In this document: one piece after another, positions 8,027 through 17,845 of the stretch
Layout: each line of letters starts with the position of its first letter
Numbering within the stretch: position 1 is the first letter of the stretch
NCBI GenBank assembly: GCA_016776925.1
Contig: JADHSL010000012.1
Span: 1-52,964 of the forward strand
DNA: 52,964 bases
Reading direction: 5' to 3'
Origin: Pirellulales bacterium
GTDB lineage: Bacteria; Planctomycetota; Planctomycetia; Pirellulales; UBA1268
The notes under the pieces: generated by a model
Databases searched by the model: none
Told to the model about the DNA's origin: nothing
Seen by the model: the letters and a program-made list of their open reading frames with translations, nothing else
Position numbers and translations under genes: made by a program

Positions 8027-9543
8027 ACAAACAGGCGGAAGTTGCTGTTGCGATGAGGGGAATTACAAAGCAATTTCCTGGAGTAGTAGCACTTGATGAC
8101 GTGACCCTGCAGGTGCGACGTGGTGAGGTTCACGCTATTTGTGGTGAAAACGGAGCTGGTAAAAGTACGCTGATGAAGATTTTGTCAGGAGTTCATCAGC
8201 CGGACGCTGGTGAACTTGAGATAGCCGGCCAAAGCGTGCAATTTCACAGTACTCGTGATGCCGAAAATGCTGGTGTTGCAATCATTCATCAGGAGCTAGA
8301 GCTCGTAGAAGAGTTGACGGTCGCCGCCAATATTTTTCTTGGGCGGGAGCCAAGAACACGGTTCGGCTTTTTGAACGATGCTATTGCGAAAAGAAAAGCA
8401 CAAGAGTTACTAGGTTTACTTGATGCATCCATATCACCAGAAGAAATGACAAGCGGATTACGAGTTGGCGATCAGCAGCTTGTTGAAATTGCGAAAGCCC
8501 TTTCATTGCAGGCATCAATTATTGTCATGGATGAACCAACAAGTGCGCTCACGGATGCGGAAACGGAGCGACTCGAACGAACTATTGCCACATTACGTCT
8601 GCAGGGCTGCACAATCCTTTATATCTCACACAAAATGGATGAAGTGTTTCGATTGGCTGATCGGATTACGATTCTGCGAGATGGTCGTCATGTTTGTACT
8701 GTTAATAAAACAGAAACGACAGCCTCTGAGGTGACAGGTTGGATGGTTGGTCGTGAGATTTCAGAGCACCGTTTTCGTAGTCAGCAAACGGTCGGAAAGT
8801 GCCTGCTTGAAGTTAAAGATTTGTGTGTAGCCTCACAAGACTCAAGTCAAAGCGTGCAATTGCACAATGTGTCATTTCGTGTTCACGCTGGTGAAGTTCT
8901 TGGTATTGCAGGTCTCATGGGGGCCGGTCGTACCGAAGTACTCGAAGCCATTTTTGGAGCATCCAATAGTCAGTGGCAGGGAACAATTTCACTCGGTGGG
9001 CAGGCTGTCAGCTTTGCTCATCCGTCAGACGCCTGTAAAGCCGGTTTGGTAATGGTGCCAGAGGACCGAAAGCGGCTGGGGATTTTTTTGAATCTGAATG
9101 TGACAGAAAATATAAGCATCTGTAGCTTATTTCATGCGATTCGGAATGGACTTCTAAGCAAGAAGGCAGAAGAGGGCATTGTTGCCAAGCCGATGAATCA
9201 GATTGGCATCAAGACCCCCTCATTAACAGCAAGCATATCGGAGCTGTCCGGCGGGAACCAGCAGAAATGTATCATTAGTCGTTGGTTGCTTACGAAGCCT
9301 CACGTGCTCTTGCTGGATGACCCAACCCGTGGCATAGATGTCGGTGCAAAAGCTGAGTTGTACGAACTCATTGACACATTATGTCAGAGTGGTTTGGCAG
9401 TCGTACTAACATCTAGTGAATTACCAGAATTACTGACGCTTTCAGATCGAATCATTGTCATGGCTGAAGGAAGGGTTACTGCTGAATTTTCTCGAGATGA
9501 GGCTAATGAGAAAAAAATAATGACTGCAGCAACTTTGGCTTAG
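8023..9543 (+). CDS. Sugar-type ABC transporter double ATPase (RbsA/XylG-like)
   Basis: The 506 residues contain two ABC nucleotide-binding domains in tandem, as in RbsA, MglA and XylG. The first has a full Walker A (GENGAGKST) and Walker B (IIVMDEPTSAL), with a degenerate signature (LRVGDQQ). The second has a degenerate Walker A (GLMGAGRTE, with no lysine) but a good signature (LSGGNQQK) and Walker B (LLLDDPTRGIDVG). This asymmetry is normal for the carbohydrate uptake transporter 2 class. It powers import through the permease encoded upstream, with which it overlaps by four bases. It converges on the ThiF-like gene with only eight bases between the stops. Confidence 0.93.
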   Translation: MNKQAEVAVAMRGITKQFPGVVALDDVTLQVRRGEVHAICGENGAGKSTLMKILSGVHQPDAGELEIAGQSVQFHSTRDAENAGVAIIHQELELVEELTVAANIFLGREPRTRFGFLNDAIAKRKAQELLGLLDASISPEEMTSGLRVGDQQLVEIAKALSLQASIIVMDEPTSALTDAETERLERTIATLRLQGCTILYISHKMDEVFRLADRITILRDGRHVCTVNKTETTASEVTGWMVGREISEHRFRSQQTVGKCLLEVKDLCVASQDSSQSVQLHNVSFRVHAGEVLGIAGLMGAGRTEVLEAIFGASNSQWQGTISLGGQAVSFAHPSDACKAGLVMVPEDRKRLGIFLNLNVTENISICSLFHAIRNGLLSKKAEEGIVAKPMNQIGIKTPSLTASISELSGGNQQKCIISRWLLTKPHVLLLDDPTRGIDVGAKAELYELIDTLCQSGLAVVLTSSELPELLTLSDRIIVMAEGRVTAEFSRDEANEKKIMTAATLA

Positions 9544-9551
9544 AGAGCGGG

Positions 9552-10592
9552 TTACATTCCAACGCATTTGGACACAATGGCACGGGCCTGGGAAGGATCG
9601 CGTGTCCCAGTAACGATAAGCCGACCATCAGCAAAAACAGATACGACGATTCCGGGTTCCACTTCCGTCCGTACGAGCCATTTATTTTCGGTCACATTTC
9701 CAAAACAACTGAGGTTCTTTGCAATATTGCAAAGGTCAGGTGTTTTGCCAGGATGGTGGAATTGTACTGCATCTTGCCCACAGAGAATGGCTGTCTGGTA
9801 CCGAGACGTGTCGAGCCATTCATAGTCATCCCCTTGGCAACTTAAGCAACCAGCTTCTGAAAGTGATCGAAGATCAATAGTCTTCCATGTAGAATCCCAA
9901 AGATCGAATACGAACAGTTTACTCTCCGTATCTTGTTCACGATTGACGATGACCTTGATCGTTTCTGCTGTCTGGATTCCAGCAACGACCATTACCGCAG
10001 CTCCTAGCACGCCGGCTGTATCGCATGTTGGTAGGCTGCCAGGAGTTGGTAGGTCAGGAATGAGGCATCGCAAGCATGCCGTTTTACCAGGAATGACCGT
10101 CATGACTCTCCCCTCTGCACCAATGACACCGCCGTAGATCCAAGGAATATTCTCGCGGCAGGCAAAGTCATTCATCAGAAACCGGGTCTCAAAGTTATCT
10201 GTGCCGTCAACAATAATATCAACCGATGCAAGCAGGTCGGAGATGTTGTGAGCAGTTAGATCAGCCACGTGGGGTATCACGTGTACATTACTGTCGATCT
10301 CCCTCAGTCTTTGCTCTGCAATAATCGCTTTTGGTAATCCATCGCGAACGTCTTTCTCGGTATAGAGAAGTTGCCTTGGTAGATTACTCCACTCTGGTAT
10401 ATCCCGATCAATGATTGTGAGAGTGCCTATCCCAGCTCGTGTCAGTGATACTGCCGTTGCACTTCCGAGTGCGCCACACCCAACAATTCCTACGTGTGCC
10501 TGTGAAAGCTTTTGTTGCCCTTCGGCTCCGAGTTGTTGGTATCGTATTTGACGAACAAAACGCGACTCATCGAAGTGTTTTTCAGTTTGCAT
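9552..10592 (-). CDS. E1-like adenylyltransferase (ThiF/MoeB/HesA family)
   Basis: This 346-residue protein has the ThiF fold. It shows the ATP-binding GCGALGSATA, the IIDRD acidic residue, the arginine-containing NLPRQLLYTEKDV segment and IIVDGTDNFETRF. There is also a likely zinc site made of CLRC (in KTACLRCLIP) and CLSC near the end of the domain. The family adenylates the C-terminal glycine of a ubiquitin-like sulfur carrier such as ThiS or MoaD. The last 80 residues form a small extra domain ending FADGRLIVTGTRDPSQARAI, which resembles the tail seen in other MoeB-like proteins. No rhodanese domain is present. It is the third gene of a minus-strand group, 13 bases after the GH2-like gene. 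No thiS, moaD or moaE lies nearby, so the carrier is unknown. Confidence 0.87.
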   Translation of the reverse strand: MQTEKHFDESRFVRQIRYQQLGAEGQQKLSQAHVGIVGCGALGSATAVSLTRAGIGTLTIIDRDIPEWSNLPRQLLYTEKDVRDGLPKAIIAEQRLREIDSNVHVIPHVADLTAHNISDLLASVDIIVDGTDNFETRFLMNDFACRENIPWIYGGVIGAEGRVMTVIPGKTACLRCLIPDLPTPGSLPTCDTAGVLGAAVMVVAGIQTAETIKVIVNREQDTESKLFVFDLWDSTWKTIDLRSLSEAGCLSCQGDDYEWLDTSRYQTAILCGQDAVQFHHPGKTPDLCNIAKNLSCFGNVTENKWLVRTEVEPGIVVSVFADGRLIVTGTRDPSQARAIVSKCVGM

Positions 10593-10605
10593 TTGACGAA
10601 CTTGT

Positions 10606-11664
10606 TTAAGTTTGGTGGTGAATCATTTCGTCGCCAGCGAGAAACCCAGCCCAATCCCAGGAAGATGGCGGACTTTTTGAAGTGGTTCTCCAGTTGGCGA
10701 GCAAAGCCTGAAGCCGATCGCATTCCTGCCGCTGCGAAGGCACTCCTGTCTGCCATGCAATGACTGGATATGGCGGAGGAGTCTTCCACGAGGACTCGGG
10801 CACTGTCTGAGAGAGCCGAACAATGGCAAGGTCAACGCCGTTTGGTAATTCCGGAGGAGGTGCAAGTTCAGCAGAAACTTCTGTCGCAAAGAGCATCGTG
10901 CCCTTATATGCGGAAATTTTCGGCACCTCTTGCAGCAAGGTGTTTGGAATGACTGTTAGCAACACGGCAGGATGATTTGTGAGAGTGCAGATTACAGCAG
11001 GAATGGAACATGGTTGACTTTTAGGGTGTAGACGAACAATTATTGGTCTTCCATCTTCATCAGCAGATTTGAGGTTCTCGTCTAGTTTGAGTCGCTGGGA
11101 GTCGGTTTCAGAGGAAACTCCTGGAGACAAATCAATAATTTCTGCAGTCTTATAGTCTTTCAGAGGGGTGGGCCGTTGTTCTGTTGATTTGTTGTCTCTG
11201 TCACTACACGTGACGCCACGTATCACGAATCGATGACCCTCAAGCCAAAGAGAATGGTTACGAATACCAAGACGACGAAGACCGACAGTCTCACTCAGTA
11301 AAGCTACGTCTTGACCGGAAGAAGTGAATCTACATTTTACGGAGTAGAGCATTGGCACGTTTGGTGTCCAAAATGCAGGCTCTGTGAGAATAGAATGCCC
11401 AAGGATTTCAATGCCATTATCAACAATTTGTTGCGAGTGAATTCTGATCTTCTGGCGAATAGGAAGTGTGCTTGCACGTGTTGATAGTGGGCCAGTTAGA
11501 AGCCCTTCAAGTGTTAGGGAAGGCTCAGTCTCCTTTGAAAACGGTATCCTCATTTGAAAGAAGACATCGGCTTTGAGATCGTCAGCTCTTCCGAGAATTG
11601 TCCTAAATTGCACGTGCTGAGGAAGATTGTGGCAGCTTGCACTATTCGGTGTCTGAGTCGTCAC
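10606..11664 (-). CDS. GH2-like beta-sandwich protein without a recognisable catalytic barrel
   Basis: The protein has about 352 residues. Its clearest segment reads FWTPNVPMLYSVKCRF followed by ETVGLRRLGI, WLEGHRFVIRGVTC. This closely follows the end of the glycoside hydrolase family 2 immunoglobulin-like domain and the first barrel strand. The part after it does not show the GH2 catalytic Glu motifs (for example NE or a later E in a barrel context), so it looks degenerate or re-purposed. The start is taken as the GTG at 11664, because AAGGA lies six bases upstream. A TTG at 11682 is also in frame. It overlaps the 3' end of the Aas-like gene by 23 bases, suggesting coupled translation. Its function is unknown. 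Confidence 0.6.
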   Translation of the reverse strand: MTTQTPNSASCHNLPQHVQFRTILGRADDLKADVFFQMRIPFSKETEPSLTLEGLLTGPLSTRASTLPIRQKIRIHSQQIVDNGIEILGHSILTEPAFWTPNVPMLYSVKCRFTSSGQDVALLSETVGLRRLGIRNHSLWLEGHRFVIRGVTCSDRDNKSTEQRPTPLKDYKTAEIIDLSPGVSSETDSQRLKLDENLKSADEDGRPIIVRLHPKSQPCSIPAVICTLTNHPAVLLTVIPNTLLQEVPKISAYKGTMLFATEVSAELAPPPELPNGVDLAIVRLSQTVPESSWKTPPPYPVIAWQTGVPSQRQECDRLQALLANWRTTSKSPPSSWDWAGFLAGDEMIHHQT

Positions 11665-13300
11665 AAAAAAGTCCTTTTGCAATTTCGTTTATTTTTCGCA
11701 AATCAAGTTTTCCTGAACCGAGAACAGGTAATTCTTCTATTTTGGTAAAGCTGTCGGACGATGGAATCCATAGATTCGGAAGTCCGGACTGGGCAAGTTC
11801 GCGACAGATTTTTTGTGGGTTAGCTAAATGTTCCATAGATAAAACAACAAGGCGTTCACCTTTTGCTGCATGAGGCACTGCGGTGACCACGGCAAGGAGT
11901 TCACCATCGGTTGCACCAAGAATCGTATTAACAGCTTCTTCAATCAGCATATGGGGGACCATTTCACCACCAATCTTCGAAAATCGGCTTTGTCGACCGG
12001 TTATTGTGATGAATCCATCAGTGTCTAGTTTTGCAATGTCACCGGTGCGATACCAGCCCTCATGAATGACCTGCTTGGTAAGGTCGTCACGATCAAGGTA
12101 GCCCTGCATGACATTGGGTCCATGAATCCATAAAAGTCCTTCTTCGCCGATGGGTAGTTCATCAAACCCCTCTCGCTCCGTAATCTTTGCGGTGCAGCCA
12201 AGTATTGGTTTTCCAACCGTCCCTTCTCGGGCGTCGATTGCCCTACCTGGAACATGGCGAGAGGGCGGTACGTTTGCTGCTACTAAAGGAGAGAGTTCCG
12301 TTGCACCGTACGCTTCACGGGGCCGGACGCCAAATTTCTCTTCGAATGCGTCTGTGACATCAATTGTCAGTTTTTCAGCAGCACCAAAAACAACTTCAAG
12401 TGTTGAAAAGTCGTCCGGCTCCGTACGGCGAATATACGTTCTTAAGAATGTAGGCGTCGCCATTAAAACAGTTGCGTGATAGTCCCTTGCAAGTTTGCCA
12501 ACAACTTTTGCATCAAGGGGATTAGTGTGATAGACAACCGCAGGCTCAAGCATGAGTGGTACCCACAGGGCGGTTGTGTAGCCGTATGAGTGAAAGAAAG
12601 GTAGTACGCCGAGTGCGGTGTCAGCTGGAGAAAGGTGGAGTAAATCAGAAATTGCCCGAACATTACTCCCAACATTTTCAATGCTAAGAACAACACCTTT
12701 TGGGTCACCTGTTGAGCCCGAGGTGAAGATAATCGTCAGAACATCATCAGGCTGAATGGTCCCTAGGCCGAGGTGCCGTTCGAGAAGTGATAGTGGCATA
12801 AGGGTTGCTTCTGACCAGGCCTGGATCTTTTGCAGGGTCGTAAGTCTTTTGCGTAGATCAGCAGCATCAAGAAGAAAATCCCCTACATCCAGTTCGATCC
12901 GAGATAAAAATGTTGGACTGGATATCACGTGTCGAATCCCGGCGCGTTCAATACATGTTTCAAGTATTGATTGGGAAGATGTGTAGTTCAGATTTACAGC
13001 GACGCGGCCCATAAGCGCAAGTGCGGCGTTTACGATTGCAGCGCCAGCAGTAGGAGGGAGCAGAATGCCGACCCGCTTTTCGGAAGGATCAAGAGTTTTT
13101 TCGAGAACAAGTCTCGCGGCGAGAATCCGAGTAAGAAGTTGACGGCCGTTGAGTCGTGTCCCAAGCGAGTCTGCCATTTTAAGCCGCCGACCGGCATCTC
13201 GCAGGCTTTTCAGAAGCTGATGGTGGGGCGTCGAAGAGATCTCGCACGCAGGAATATGGAAGTGTTTCCCAGGTTCATCAGGATGTGTCTCTCGATTCAA
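11642..13300 (-). CDS. AMP-forming acyl-acyl carrier protein synthetase-like protein (Aas C-terminal type)
   Basis: This 552-residue ANL-superfamily enzyme carries the AMP-binding P-loop TIIFTSGSTGDPKG, the YGATELSP adenine motif, GWYRTGDIAKLD and the C-terminal catalytic lysine in LGSGKLDLR. The segment GRQSRFSKIGGEMV is typical of the acyl-ACP synthetase half of Aas, which recycles fatty acids into phospholipids. The acyltransferase and transporter halves seen in full Aas are absent here. The likely reaction is ATP-dependent activation of a fatty acid and transfer to ACP or CoA. The start is a TTG at 13300 preceded by AAGGGGG. The next in-frame ATG lies 41 codons later and would cut into the domain. 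It is first in the minus-strand group with the GH2-like and ThiF-like genes. Substrate is inferred only. Confidence 0.82.
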   Translation of the reverse strand: MNRETHPDEPGKHFHIPACEISSTPHHQLLKSLRDAGRRLKMADSLGTRLNGRQLLTRILAARLVLEKTLDPSEKRVGILLPPTAGAAIVNAALALMGRVAVNLNYTSSQSILETCIERAGIRHVISSPTFLSRIELDVGDFLLDAADLRKRLTTLQKIQAWSEATLMPLSLLERHLGLGTIQPDDVLTIIFTSGSTGDPKGVVLSIENVGSNVRAISDLLHLSPADTALGVLPFFHSYGYTTALWVPLMLEPAVVYHTNPLDAKVVGKLARDYHATVLMATPTFLRTYIRRTEPDDFSTLEVVFGAAEKLTIDVTDAFEEKFGVRPREAYGATELSPLVAANVPPSRHVPGRAIDAREGTVGKPILGCTAKITEREGFDELPIGEEGLLWIHGPNVMQGYLDRDDLTKQVIHEGWYRTGDIAKLDTDGFITITGRQSRFSKIGGEMVPHMLIEEAVNTILGATDGELLAVVTAVPHAAKGERLVVLSMEHLANPQKICRELAQSGLPNLWIPSSDSFTKIEELPVLGSGKLDLRKINEIAKGLFCDDSDTE

Positions 13301-13464
13301 AAGTCTGGCCCCCTTGAGTGAACGAATTGCTGAAGATCTTGGGTTTTATCGCCGTACCCGTGGCTCTTGCCGAAGCGTTGTCGGAACTTTCCGGTCTATT
13401 AGACTCAACAAATTGTAGCGTCCAATCATCATACATCCCTTAAACCGATAGCGTTGACCGACTA

Positions 13465-16269
13465 ATGCCAAAATACAACCCGTCTGTCATAGAACCGAAA
13501 TGGCAAATTTGGTGGGCTGAGCAGAAAACATTTCGTTCACCCCGTCTTCCGAGCGGTAAAAAGGCATATATTCTCGATATGTTTCCGTATCCGAGTGGTG
13601 ACGGCTTGCACGTTGGTCATCCGGAGGGTTACACCGCGACAGATATTGTGAGTCGTTTTCAACGCATGCGGGGTACAAGCGTTATTCATCCAATGGGTTT
13701 CGATGCCTTTGGGTTACCGGCTGAAGAGCATGCAATACGCACGGGCACTCCGCCACGAGAAAGCACAGAGCGAAATATCGCTACGTTCAGGCGGCAGTTA
13801 CAAATGCTTGGGTTCAGCTATGACTGGGAGCGTGAGACCTCCACTACAGATCCAGAGTTTGTTCGTTGGACACAATGGATTTTTCTGCTTTTGTACGACA
13901 CGTGGTTTGATGCTGATCGACAACAGGGCCGACCGATCTCAGACCTTCCGATTCCTGAGGATATTCAGGAATCAGGTGAAGAAGCAGTGAATTCCTACCG
14001 CGATGACCACCGCCTTGCATACCAGTCGGAAGCACCTGTTAACTGGTGCCCGGAACTTGGAACGGTACTTGCTAATGAAGAAGTTATAGGTGGGCTCAGT
14101 GAGCGCGGCGGTCATCCGGTTGTCCGGTTACCACTACGGCAATGGATGTTGCGAATCACAGCATACGCTGATCGCCTTGGGACAGAGTTAGACGGTCTTG
14201 ATTGGCCAGAGAGTATTAAAAAACTTCAGAGAGACTGGATTGGTCGTAGCACGGGTGCAGAAGTAGATTTTTTTCTTCCACCACAAGGCTCGTCAGAAAA
14301 AGATTCAAAAGATGCTTTTCTTGTCTGGAAGAGTTCGCGTGAAAGCAATAAACACCCGGTGAAAGCACCGAGTGATTGTCTTCGGATTTACACAACAAGA
14401 CCAGATACCTTGTTCGGAGTGAGTTGCTTGGTCATCGCACCAGAGCATCCGCTGCGAAATCAAGTAACTATTCCTGCTGAAGCAGACGTGGTGAATGCGT
14501 ATTGTGAGGCGGCATGTCATAAGAGTGATCTCGATCGAACAGATTTAGCGCAGGAAAAAACAGGTGTCTTCACAGGCTCATACTGCATCCATCCATTGAC
14601 CGGTGAATCGGTGCCAATCTGGGTGGCTGATTATGTGCTCGCTTCATACGGCACAGGAGCAATTATGTCAGTGCCAGCCCACGACAGCAGGGATTTTGAA
14701 TTTGCTCAGATATTCAATTTGAAGATCGTTTCGGTTGTTGAGCCAATAGATGACGCTACTGAGGACACCGAAATATTTACTGGCTATGGCAGATCAGTCG
14801 ATTCTGGTCAGTATTCAGGTATGCGCAGTGAAGCCTTTATTGAAAAAGTGGCTGCAGACTTACTTGATAGAGGTCTTGGGAGGCCTGCAACGAACTATAA
14901 ATTGCGTGATTGGCTCTTTAGTCGTCAGCGATTCTGGGGTGAGCCATTTCCTATCTTGCACGAGATTGATGAGTCAGGTCAGCCAACAGGTGTTGTTCGG
15001 CCACTTGATCCACACGAGTTGCCGGTACCACTTCCTGAGCTCGATGACTTTCGGCCAGGAAAAACACCTAATCCGCCACTCTCTCGAGCCAATGATGCTT
15101 GGCTGTACGTTGAACGAGACGGTAAAAGATACCGTCGAGAAACAAATACAATGCCTCAATGGGCTGGTTCGTGCTGGTATTACCTGAGATTTCTTGATCC
15201 CACGAATCATGAACAGTTCATTGATCCAGAGATTGAGAAGGCCTGGATGCCTGTTGATCTGTATGTGGGTGGAGCTGAGCATGCTGTTCTTCATCTTCTC
15301 TACAGCCGATTCTGGCACAAAGTGCTTTATGACCGGGGGTACGTTTCTGCAGTTGAACCCTTTGCTCGACTGGTGAATCAAGGAATGATTCTTGGTGAGG
15401 TTGAGTTTACTGGGTATCGGGGAAGTTCAGGTGGTTGGGTGTCAGCGGGCCAGCAGAACAAGTCAGACGTTCCGACCAAGGTTGCTGCTGAGAATGTAGA
15501 AAAGCAAGGCGAGCACTTTGTGCTTCGGGATGCGCCGGAAGTACGTGTGGAGAGCCGAGCCTATAAGATGTCCAAAAGTCGTGGAAACGTCGTGAATCCG
15601 GACAAAATTGTCCGAGAGTTTGGTGCTGATGCATTGCGACTGTACGAGATGTTTATGGGGCCTCTTGAGGCAACGAAGCCATGGAGCACCTCTGGTGTTG
15701 GAGGAGTCCGAAGCTTTCTTGATCGGTGCTGGCGACTCGTGGTTGACGAGGGAGCCGAAGATATTCAGCTTGCGACACAAGTTACAGACAAAGAGCCTAC
15801 TGATGAACAGATGCGAGTGGCACATCGCATGCTTGACAAAGTAACGTCGGATATTGAATCACTCTCATTCAATACCGCGATAGCGAAGATGATGGAATTT
15901 GTAAACTTTGCCACACCACTTCAAGAGCGACCGCGGGAGATGCTTTCTCTTTTCGTGTCGGTACTTTCTCCTTTTGCACCTCATCTTGCAGAGGAACTTT
16001 GGACTATCTTGGGGAATAAAAGCCCTGTCTCGCTGGCTGCCTGGCCTCCTGTAGAAGAACGTTGGCTTCAGGACGACATTCTAGAAATTCCAGTACAGGT
16101 TCAAGGTAAACTTCGTGCACGTATCACTGTAGCTACGGGTACAGATGCCGCGGGGCTAGAAGCTGCTGCAGTGGCAGAGCCAAAAATTGCGGCGATACTC
16201 GCGGGAAAGACGGTTGTGAAAGTAGTTGCTGTACCAGGTCGGATGGTGAACTTTGTTCTCAAGAAATGA
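13465..16269 (+). CDS. leuS: Leucyl-tRNA synthetase
   Basis: The 934-residue protein is a class I aminoacyl-tRNA synthetase. It has the HIGH-type motif LHVGHPEG (His49-His52) after FPYPSGDG, a leucyl-specific editing (CP1) region including [11 protein letters not shown] and [17 protein letters not shown], and the KMSKS motif at residues 701-705 ([13 protein letters not shown]). It charges tRNA-Leu with leucine and edits mischarged products in the cytoplasm. A tRNA-Leu(CAG) gene is elsewhere in the window. The ATG at 13465 fits the conserved N-terminus ([13 protein letters not shown]). It is slightly longer than the E. coli enzyme (about 860), with extra residues before the editing domain (after FDADRQQG) and before KMSKS. 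It is transcribed divergently from the Aas-like gene and appears to be monocistronic. Confidence 0.98.
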   Translation: MPKYNPSVIEPKWQIWWAEQKTFRSPRLPSGKKAYILDMFPYPSGDGLHVGHPEGYTATDIVSRFQRMRGTSVIHPMGFDAFGLPAEEHAIRTGTPPRESTERNIATFRRQLQMLGFSYDWERETSTTDPEFVRWTQWIFLLLYDTWFDADRQQGRPISDLPIPEDIQESGEEAVNSYRDDHRLAYQSEAPVNWCPELGTVLANEEVIGGLSERGGHPVVRLPLRQWMLRITAYADRLGTELDGLDWPESIKKLQRDWIGRSTGAEVDFFLPPQGSSEKDSKDAFLVWKSSRESNKHPVKAPSDCLRIYTTRPDTLFGVSCLVIAPEHPLRNQVTIPAEADVVNAYCEAACHKSDLDRTDLAQEKTGVFTGSYCIHPLTGESVPIWVADYVLASYGTGAIMSVPAHDSRDFEFAQIFNLKIVSVVEPIDDATEDTEIFTGYGRSVDSGQYSGMRSEAFIEKVAADLLDRGLGRPATNYKLRDWLFSRQRFWGEPFPILHEIDESGQPTGVVRPLDPHELPVPLPELDDFRPGKTPNPPLSRANDAWLYVERDGKRYRRETNTMPQWAGSCWYYLRFLDPTNHEQFIDPEIEKAWMPVDLYVGGAEHAVLHLLYSRFWHKVLYDRGYVSAVEPFARLVNQGMILGEVEFTGYRGSSGGWVSAGQQNKSDVPTKVAAENVEKQGEHFVLRDAPEVRVESRAYKMSKSRGNVVNPDKIVREFGADALRLYEMFMGPLEATKPWSTSGVGGVRSFLDRCWRLVVDEGAEDIQLATQVTDKEPTDEQMRVAHRMLDKVTSDIESLSFNTAIAKMMEFVNFATPLQERPREMLSLFVSVLSPFAPHLAEELWTILGNKSPVSLAAWPPVEERWLQDDILEIPVQVQGKLRARITVATGTDAAGLEAAAVAEPKIAAILAGKTVVKVVAVPGRMVNFVLKK

Positions 16270-16457
16270 CCGGGCCGTCATGAATGTATCGAAGTGATAA
16301 ATGGTACAGGTGTGGTGTTCGGAAAAATTGGTGTGGAATGACCTGTTCCACGAGACTGTTTGTCAGTTTTCAATGAGGGTTACTTGGTCCTGAGGCCGGA
16401 GCAACGTAGCATGTACAAGAGGGGATTTGTGGTGCCACATATCCACTTTGTAATTTT

Positions 16458-16480
16458 GTTGAGGCACCCTCAACGTGGAG
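16458..16480 (+). promoter_or_regulatory. Short hairpin abutting the ribosome binding site of glgC
   Basis: The arms gttgagg (16458-16464) and cctcaac (16468-16474) pair perfectly around a three-base loop. The Shine-Dalgarno-like GTGGAG (16475-16480) follows immediately and sits nine bases before the ATG at 16490. This placement decides the start: the upstream GTG at 16475 is itself the ribosome binding site. The hairpin might tune translation, but it is short and could be chance. Confidence 0.45.
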
Positions 16481-16489
16481 AATCATTGG

Positions 16490-17797
16490 ATGAGTGTGAG
16501 TAATGTATTGGCTTTGGTGCTTGGCGGAGGTCGTGGGACGCGGCTTTATCCTCTGACACGAGACCGTTCAAAGCCTGCGGTTCCTCTTGCTGGTAAATAT
16601 CGCATCATCGACGTACCGCTATCGAACTGTATCAATAGTGGTGTGCAACGAATCTATGTAATGACCCAATTTAATTCAGTGAGCCTGCATAGGCATATTC
16701 GTCGCACATACAGATTCGACGCCTTCAGTGGTGGCTATGTCGAAATATTGGCTGCACAGCAAACCAATGAAGCTATGGCATGGTATCAAGGGACGGCTGA
16801 TGCTGTTCGGCAGCACATCAAGTTGCTTCAAGATTCTGATATTAAACAGGTATTGGTGCTTTCCGGTGACCAGCTGTATCGAATGAATTATGCCGATCTT
16901 TTAGCAACCCATGAGGCAAATAACGCGGATGTGACAATCGCTGGAATTCCTGTCGCCGATGATGTTTCGTCGTCATTTGGAATTATGCGATTTGATTCAA
17001 CAGGCCGTGTGGAGGGGTTTCTAGAAAAACCTAAAACGGCTGCTGAGCTCGATTTAGTTCGGACTGATCCCGCATGGATCGAACAGGGGGGCATTCAAGC
17101 AGCGGGCCGAAGCCTCATGGCTAGCATGGGAATATATCTATTTGATCGCGACTGTTTGTTGGATCTATTACTCAAAACCGATTATCAAGATTTTGGTAAG
17201 GAGGTTTTCCCGGCTGCAATTCGTGCAAAGCGTGTTCAGCTCCACCCTTTTGATGGGTACTGGGAAGATATCGGAACGATCCGCTCATACTATCAGTGCA
17301 ACATCGATCTCGCGTCATCAAAACCACCGTTTGAATTAGCCGCACCACACGCGCCCATCTACTCACGAGCCCGATTTTTGCCACCTTCTCGAGTGGATGG
17401 GGCTCGTGTGCAAGGGAGCCTCATTTCAGATGGTTGTACTATCGGTGCGGGCACCGTCATTGAGAATAGCATCATAGGTTTGCGGTGCCAGATTGGCAAA
17501 GACGTAGTTATCCGTAACTCAGTTATTCTAGGAAACGACTACTACGAGACACCAGAACATCTGAAAGTTGACTTGTCCCAAAATGTTCCGCCTCTAGGAA
17601 TCGGTGACGGAACCATCATTGAGAAGGCAATTATTGATAAAAACGTGCGAATTGGAAGTCGGGCCAAAATCATTAATGATCGTGGACTGACGGAACTGCC
17701 TGAGAGCACGCAGTTTACGATTCGAGATGGCGTGATTGTCGTGCCGAAAAATGCGGTGTTACAAAATGACTGGAAGCCAGACTTGCGTTCCACTTGA
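16490..17797 (+). CDS. glgC: Glucose-1-phosphate adenylyltransferase
   Basis: The 435-residue protein makes ADP-glucose from ATP and glucose-1-phosphate, the committed step of glycogen synthesis. It has the nucleotidyltransferase motif LGGGRGTRLYPLT, the SKPAVPLAGKYRIIDVPLSNC segment, LSGDQLYRM, the DGYWEDIGTI sugar-phosphate site and a left-handed beta-helix C-terminal domain (YSRARFLPPS onward with hexapeptide repeats). The N-terminal arginines and the KPAVP lysine region fit an allosterically controlled enzyme, though the effector cannot be read. The ATG at 16490 was chosen for its upstream GGAG. No other glycogen genes are adjacent. It converges on a small lipoprotein gene with a likely terminator between. 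Confidence 0.95.
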   Translation: MSVSNVLALVLGGGRGTRLYPLTRDRSKPAVPLAGKYRIIDVPLSNCINSGVQRIYVMTQFNSVSLHRHIRRTYRFDAFSGGYVEILAAQQTNEAMAWYQGTADAVRQHIKLLQDSDIKQVLVLSGDQLYRMNYADLLATHEANNADVTIAGIPVADDVSSSFGIMRFDSTGRVEGFLEKPKTAAELDLVRTDPAWIEQGGIQAAGRSLMASMGIYLFDRDCLLDLLLKTDYQDFGKEVFPAAIRAKRVQLHPFDGYWEDIGTIRSYYQCNIDLASSKPPFELAAPHAPIYSRARFLPPSRVDGARVQGSLISDGCTIGAGTVIENSIIGLRCQIGKDVVIRNSVILGNDYYETPEHLKVDLSQNVPPLGIGDGTIIEKAIIDKNVRIGSRAKIINDRGLTELPESTQFTIRDGVIVVPKNAVLQNDWKPDLRST

Positions 17798-17805
17798 GAT
17801 CAATA

Positions 17806-17844
17806 CGAAGCCGAAATGTGGTTCGCTCATTCTTTTTGTTTTTT
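17806..17844 (+). terminator. Likely rho-independent terminator of glgC
   Basis: A stem formed by cgaagcc (17806-17812) and ggttcg (17820-17825), with one bulged base, is followed within five bases by a T-rich run interrupted by one G (ctttttgtttttt). The location nine bases after the glgC stop fits a terminator. The stem is short, so strength is uncertain. Confidence 0.45.
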
Positions 17845-17845
17845 G

